Position numbers and translations under genes: made by a program. Positions 61,224 to 64,000 of a stretch of 64,000 nucleotides of DNA are shown here, one piece after another. Origin of the DNA: Aurantiacibacter sp. MUD11 (lineage in GTDB: Bacteria > Pseudomonadota > Alphaproteobacteria > Sphingomonadales > Sphingomonadaceae). The stretch lies in the NCBI RefSeq assembly GCF_026967575.1, contig NZ_CP114054.1:1860001-1924000 (forward strand). The letters are read 5' to 3'. Position 1 is the first letter of the stretch, and each line of letters starts with the position of its first letter. Under the pieces are notes generated by a model, which was given only the letters and a program-made list of their open reading frames with translations, did no database searches and was not told the origin of the DNA.

Positions 61224-61671
61224 GATCCGTCACATTGGTGAGCAAACCGTAGAGCGCCTCGTCATCGGGGGCATCGCTCAGGGCGTCGTGCACGCGCTCG
61301 TCACGAGCAAGCCGCGAGATCGCGGCCAGCGCATGCAGGTGGGTCGCACCGCTGTTCGCCGGGGACAGCAGGCCGAAGACGAGGTCTACCGGCAAGCCGT
61401 CGGCAGCATCGAAATCCACCGGGCGTTCCAGCTTCAACATCGCGGCGATCGGCCGGCCCAGTTCGGGCAGGCGCGCGTGCGGAATGGCAACGCCGCGGCC
61501 GAAGCCGGTGCTCCCCAGCTTCTCGCGTTCTTCCAGGTGCTCCTGCACCAGCACGGGATCGAGCGACCATGCTTCGGCGAACACACGGCTCAGGGTTTCG
61601 AGGATGTCGTCCTTGCTCTCGGCCTGCGTCACGCGGACCGATTCGGGCTTCATGGCGAAAACGGAATCCAT
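61210..61671 (-). CDS. ptsN: PTS IIA-like nitrogen regulatory protein PtsN
   Basis: A 153-residue EIIA-Ntr protein. The phosphorylated histidine is His65 in RGVAIPHARLPEL; the flanking LEEREKLGSTGFG is typical. It starts at ATG 61671, as an upstream in-frame ATG (61704) adds residues not typical of the family. It lies downstream of hpf, matching the common hpf-ptsN order, and controls carbon/nitrogen/potassium balance via phosphorylation state. Confidence 0.92.
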   Translation of the reverse strand: MDSVFAMKPESVRVTQAESKDDILETLSRVFAEAWSLDPVLVQEHLEEREKLGSTGFGRGVAIPHARLPELGRPIAAMLKLERPVDFDAADGLPVDLVFGLLSPANSGATHLHALAAISRLARDERVHDALSDAPDDEALYGLLTNVTDRDAA

Positions 61672-61781
61672 AGTCTCAACAGTCTTGCATCGTGTCGCCG
61701 CCAACGCACTGCGCCGGCAGAGAAGTTAATACTCTAGCTCCCAAAGGTTCACCACATCCTAGCGTCGTTCGCGAGTGGTTC

Positions 61782-62351
61782 TTAGGCCGGTTCAACCCAT
61801 CCGATCGAGCCGTCTTCGCGGCGATACACCATATTATGCCGCCCAGTTCCAGCATTTTTGAAGAACAGGGCGTTGGTATGGCGCAAGTCGAGCAGCATTA
61901 CCGCGTCGGACACGCTGACCTCGGGCACGTCGATTCGGGTCTCGGCGATAACCGGCGGCGACTCTTCTGCCAGCTCTTCTTCGCTCTCCAGCTCTTCGGC
62001 GGCAAAGATGGTATAGGCGGCCTCTTCCTCGCGCGCCGCGTGGGCGGCTTGCTCGTGGCGGTCTTTCAGCCGGCGCTTGTAGCGGCGCAGCTGCTTTTCG
62101 ATCTTGTCGGCCGCCTGGTCGAAGGCGAGATGCGCGTCCTGCGCCTGGCCGTGGCTCTTCAGGATAAGTCCATGATTTACATGGAGAACGATATCAGCCG
62201 CGAACCCGTTGGCCGGAGCCTTTCCGAAGGTGACGGTGGATGAAAGCGCGCGACTGAAATGCTTGTCTACTATGGACTCAAGTCGGTTGGATGCGTGTTC
62301 CTGTAATGCTGCCCCGGTATCCACCTGATGTCCCGACACGCGAATATCCAT
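61782..62351 (-). CDS. hpf: Ribosome hibernation promoting factor, long form
   Basis: A 189-residue long HPF. The N-terminal domain (about 1-105: MDIRVSGHQVDTGAALQEHA, DIVLHVNHGLILKSHGQAQDAHLAFDQAADKIEKQLRRYKRRL) binds the 30S decoding site. After an acidic linker, the C-terminal domain (about 135-189: VSDAVMLLDLRHTNALFFKNAG) mediates ribosome dimerisation. Typical of stationary phase; no promoter could be assigned. Confidence 0.94.
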   Translation of the reverse strand: MDIRVSGHQVDTGAALQEHASNRLESIVDKHFSRALSSTVTFGKAPANGFAADIVLHVNHGLILKSHGQAQDAHLAFDQAADKIEKQLRRYKRRLKDRHEQAAHAAREEEAAYTIFAAEELESEEELAEESPPVIAETRIDVPEVSVSDAVMLLDLRHTNALFFKNAGTGRHNMVYRREDGSIGWVEPA

Positions 62352-62410
62352 GTGCGCTGGCTCCTTCTGTTATCGTTATACTCTAGCAGACCCGATGTGG
62401 GATCACACCC

Positions 62411-63097
62411 TCAAGACGTCCAGAGCGGAGATTCAAACGATTCCAGAAAGGCTTTGTGCCGAGCAATTTCCTCATCGCTGGGCTGGTGCGGGCGCGGAGC
62501 GCGATATTCGCCCAGTTTCGGGGCGAATCGAGTCGCCGTGACCGTCCCCTCACCGGTGTTGTCGACCGCCAGCTGCAGGCCGATCTGTCGGCCGCCGGTA
62601 AGTTCGACATAGACCTGCGCCAGTAGTTCGGCGTCGAGCAGGGCGCCGTGCAGCGTACGGTGGCTGCGATCGATTCCGTAACGCGTGCAAAGCGCATCGA
62701 GCGAATGTTTCGCACCAGGGTGCCGACGGCGGGCCAGGACAAGCGTATCGACCATGCGTTCGACATGTACTTCGCCATGACCACACTGCGTCAGCTCGAA
62801 ATTGAGGAAGCCGAAGTCGAACTGCGCATTGTGGGCCACCAGCGGATCCTCGCCGATGAATTCCAGCAGGTCGTGCACCCTCTCGGCGAACAGCGGCTTG
62901 TCCGAGAGGAAGGCGGCGGACAGGCCGTGGACCCTCTCCGCCTCGACCGGCATGTCGCGCTGCGGATTGAAATATTCGTGGAAGGTGCGCCCGGTGGCGA
63001 CCCGGTTGACCATCTCGATGCAACCGATCTCGACCAGCCGGTCGCCAGTCAGCGGGTCCAGCCCGGTGGTTTCGGTATCGAAGATGATTTCACGCAT
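62411..63097 (-). CDS. dnaQ: DNA polymerase III epsilon subunit
   Basis: A 228-residue 3'-5' proofreading exonuclease. Exo motifs: MREIIFDTETTG (Asp7, Glu9), LVAHNAQFDFGFLNFEL, and HRTLHGALLDAELLAQVY with the catalytic His/Asp. The C-terminus (HQPSDEEIARHKAFLE) should contact the alpha subunit. Length is normal. It lies 24 bp after coaE on the same strand. Confidence 0.95.
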   Translation of the reverse strand: MREIIFDTETTGLDPLTGDRLVEIGCIEMVNRVATGRTFHEYFNPQRDMPVEAERVHGLSAAFLSDKPLFAERVHDLLEFIGEDPLVAHNAQFDFGFLNFELTQCGHGEVHVERMVDTLVLARRRHPGAKHSLDALCTRYGIDRSHRTLHGALLDAELLAQVYVELTGGRQIGLQLAVDNTGEGTVTATRFAPKLGEYRAPRPHQPSDEEIARHKAFLESFESPLWTS

Positions 63098-63121
63098 GAG
63101 TCCAATATCGCCCCGGTGTAC

Positions 63122-63730
63122 CTAATCGCGCAAGTCGGCGCGCAGCTTGTCCACCAGAGCCTGCACCTGCGCCGCGGTATCCGCCAGCGTGGTGCCGGTA
63201 TCGATCACGTAATCGGCGCGGGCGCGCTTGTCCGCGTCGGGCATTTGCAGCGACAGGATCTGCGCGAACTTCTCTTCCGTCATGCCGGGGCGCGAGAGCA
63301 CCCGCTCGCGCTGCACCTCTGCCGGGGCAGAGACGACCACGACCTTGTCGACCGTTTCCGCGCCGGTCTTCTCGAACAGCAGCGGGATGTCGAACACCAC
63401 CATCGGTTCCGCTGCATGCCGCGCCAGGAATTGCTCGCGGGCTTTCGCCACCGCGGGGTGGACGATGGCTTCCAGCCGCGCCAGTGCATCGGGATCGCCG
63501 AACACCATCGCCCCCAGCGCATCACGCCGCACACCTTCGTGACCGGTGGAGCCGGGGAAGGCCGCTTCGATTTCCGGCACCAGCGAACCACCCGGTCCTT
63601 GCATCCGGCGCACTTCGGCGTCGGCATCGAAAACCGGCACGCCAGCATCGGCGAACATCGCCGCGACCGTGCTCTTGCCCATGGCAATCGATCCGGTGAG
63701 GCCGACGATGCAGGGCTGGTCGCCGGTCAC
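63122..63730 (-). CDS. coaE: Dephospho-CoA kinase
   Basis: A 202-residue P-loop kinase catalysing the last step of CoA synthesis. The P-loop is LTGSIAMGKST (residues 11-21); FDADAEVRRM, DIPLLFEKTGAE and SRPGMTEEKFAQIL follow. Its start overlaps the aroE stop by ATGA, forming aroE-coaE-dnaQ, a usual alphaproteobacterial order. Confidence 0.95.
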   Translation of the reverse strand: MTGDQPCIVGLTGSIAMGKSTVAAMFADAGVPVFDADAEVRRMQGPGGSLVPEIEAAFPGSTGHEGVRRDALGAMVFGDPDALARLEAIVHPAVAKAREQFLARHAAEPMVVFDIPLLFEKTGAETVDKVVVVSAPAEVQRERVLSRPGMTEEKFAQILSLQMPDADKRARADYVIDTGTTLADTAAQVQALVDKLRADLRD

Positions 63731-64000
63731 TGGCTGAGAATCCGGCGCAGGGCGTCGTCCTTGTCGGCGCGTGGCGGCGCCTGGCCGAAGAACTTCTCGA
63801 ACGCGACCGCGGCCTGGCCGATCAGCATGGCGAGCCCATCAATCGTGCGGAAGCCCTGTTCGCGCGCCCGCTGCAACAAGGGAGTGTCGAGCGGGGCGGT
63901 GACGATATCGTAGACGATACTGCCCGGCGGCACGTGGGTGAGATCGAATTCGAGCGGCGGCTGTCCCGTCATGCCCAACGGGCTGGCGTTGACCACCAGG
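63727..64000 (-). CDS. aroE: Shikimate dehydrogenase, C-terminal part (cut by window end)
   Basis: The last 90 or so residues of AroE, running off the right edge. VVNASPLGMTGQPPLEFDL and the VYDIVTAPLDTPLLQRAREQGFRTIDGLAMLIGQ region are typical of the NADP-dependent enzyme of aromatic amino-acid synthesis. The N-terminal part lies beyond the window. The stop overlaps the coaE start by 4 bp. Confidence 0.9.
   Translation of the reverse strand, partial: LVVNASPLGMTGQPPLEFDLTHVPPGSIVYDIVTAPLDTPLLQRAREQGFRTIDGLAMLIGQAAVAFEKFFGQAPPRADKDDALRRILSQ

Overview
The window comes from a GC-rich alphaproteobacterial chromosome, most likely order Sphingomonadales and plausibly family Erythrobacteraceae. 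This is inferred from gene families and gene order: an Rrf2-headed SUF operon, a PopZ-type protein next to TolC, MmcB, UrcA, DUF2093, DUF1491, a ThiS-ThiG fusion, and extensive ATGA-type start/stop overlaps. The left 1.6 kb, up to a tRNA-Arg gene, looks different: it has lower GC, an orphan ClpP/SppA-like lipoprotein and no housekeeping genes. It may be the edge of an accessory insertion.

Layout. 0-1.6 kb: accessory-like edge with a fragment, a possible micro-ORF and a lipoprotein. 1.6-12.4 kb: tRNA-Arg, exported proteins of unknown role, MmcB, a sterol-desaturase-like enzyme, a PAS protein, an App1-type phosphatase, an M48 protease, a DsbA-like protein and a first LytS/LytTR two-component pair. 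12.4-22.8 kb: a structured intergenic region, nadC, RNase T2, Hsp20, tadA, rpmB, an M23 peptidase, xseA and purD with overlapping divergent start codons, and a multidomain PDZ/SHOCT secreted protein. 23-33 kb: adenosine kinase, membrane and lipoprotein genes, a protein with an internal duplication, and a ten-gene SUF iron-sulfur operon on the minus strand (Rrf2 regulator, sufB, DUF559, sufC, sufD, lipoprotein, sufS, sufT, GNAT, sufA) in which every junction overlaps. 33-37 kb: two tandem AraC-family paralogs and a DUF885 lipoprotein, with a possible small RNA and intrinsic terminator upstream. 37-47 kb: pyrD, a gamma-glutamyltransferase-like lipoprotein, an acyl-CoA ligase, thiSG, a MerC-domain protein, ctaA, cutA and rplM-rpsI. 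47-54 kb: a DivK-like receiver, isoaspartyl peptidase, phosphoesterase, urcA with a structured leader, a second LytS/LytTR pair and class I fumarase. 54-64 kb: a shortened PCMT-like gene, tolC, popZ-like gene, a 2Fe-2S protein, a CBS protein, erpA, exonuclease III, a SleB-type hydrolase, DUF1491, a thioesterase, ptsN, hpf, dnaQ, coaE and the end of aroE.

Functional themes. Iron-sulfur biogenesis recurs: the SUF operon, ErpA, a 2Fe-2S domain protein and a likely 4Fe-4S fumarase. Cell-pole and envelope functions are also prominent: PopZ, TolC, a DivK-like receiver, an M23 peptidase and a SleB hydrolase.

The least explained signals are non-coding. A repeat occurs at 12366-12465 (+) and 59424-59520 (-), each copy just after a stop codon, with a 9-bp hairpin whose arms differ by compensatory changes. 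A run of hairpins follows, ending 2 nt before the nadC start codon. There is a possible sRNA or attenuator at 36988-37099, and a hairpin-rich urcA leader. All family assignments rest on reading motifs by eye; no database search was run.
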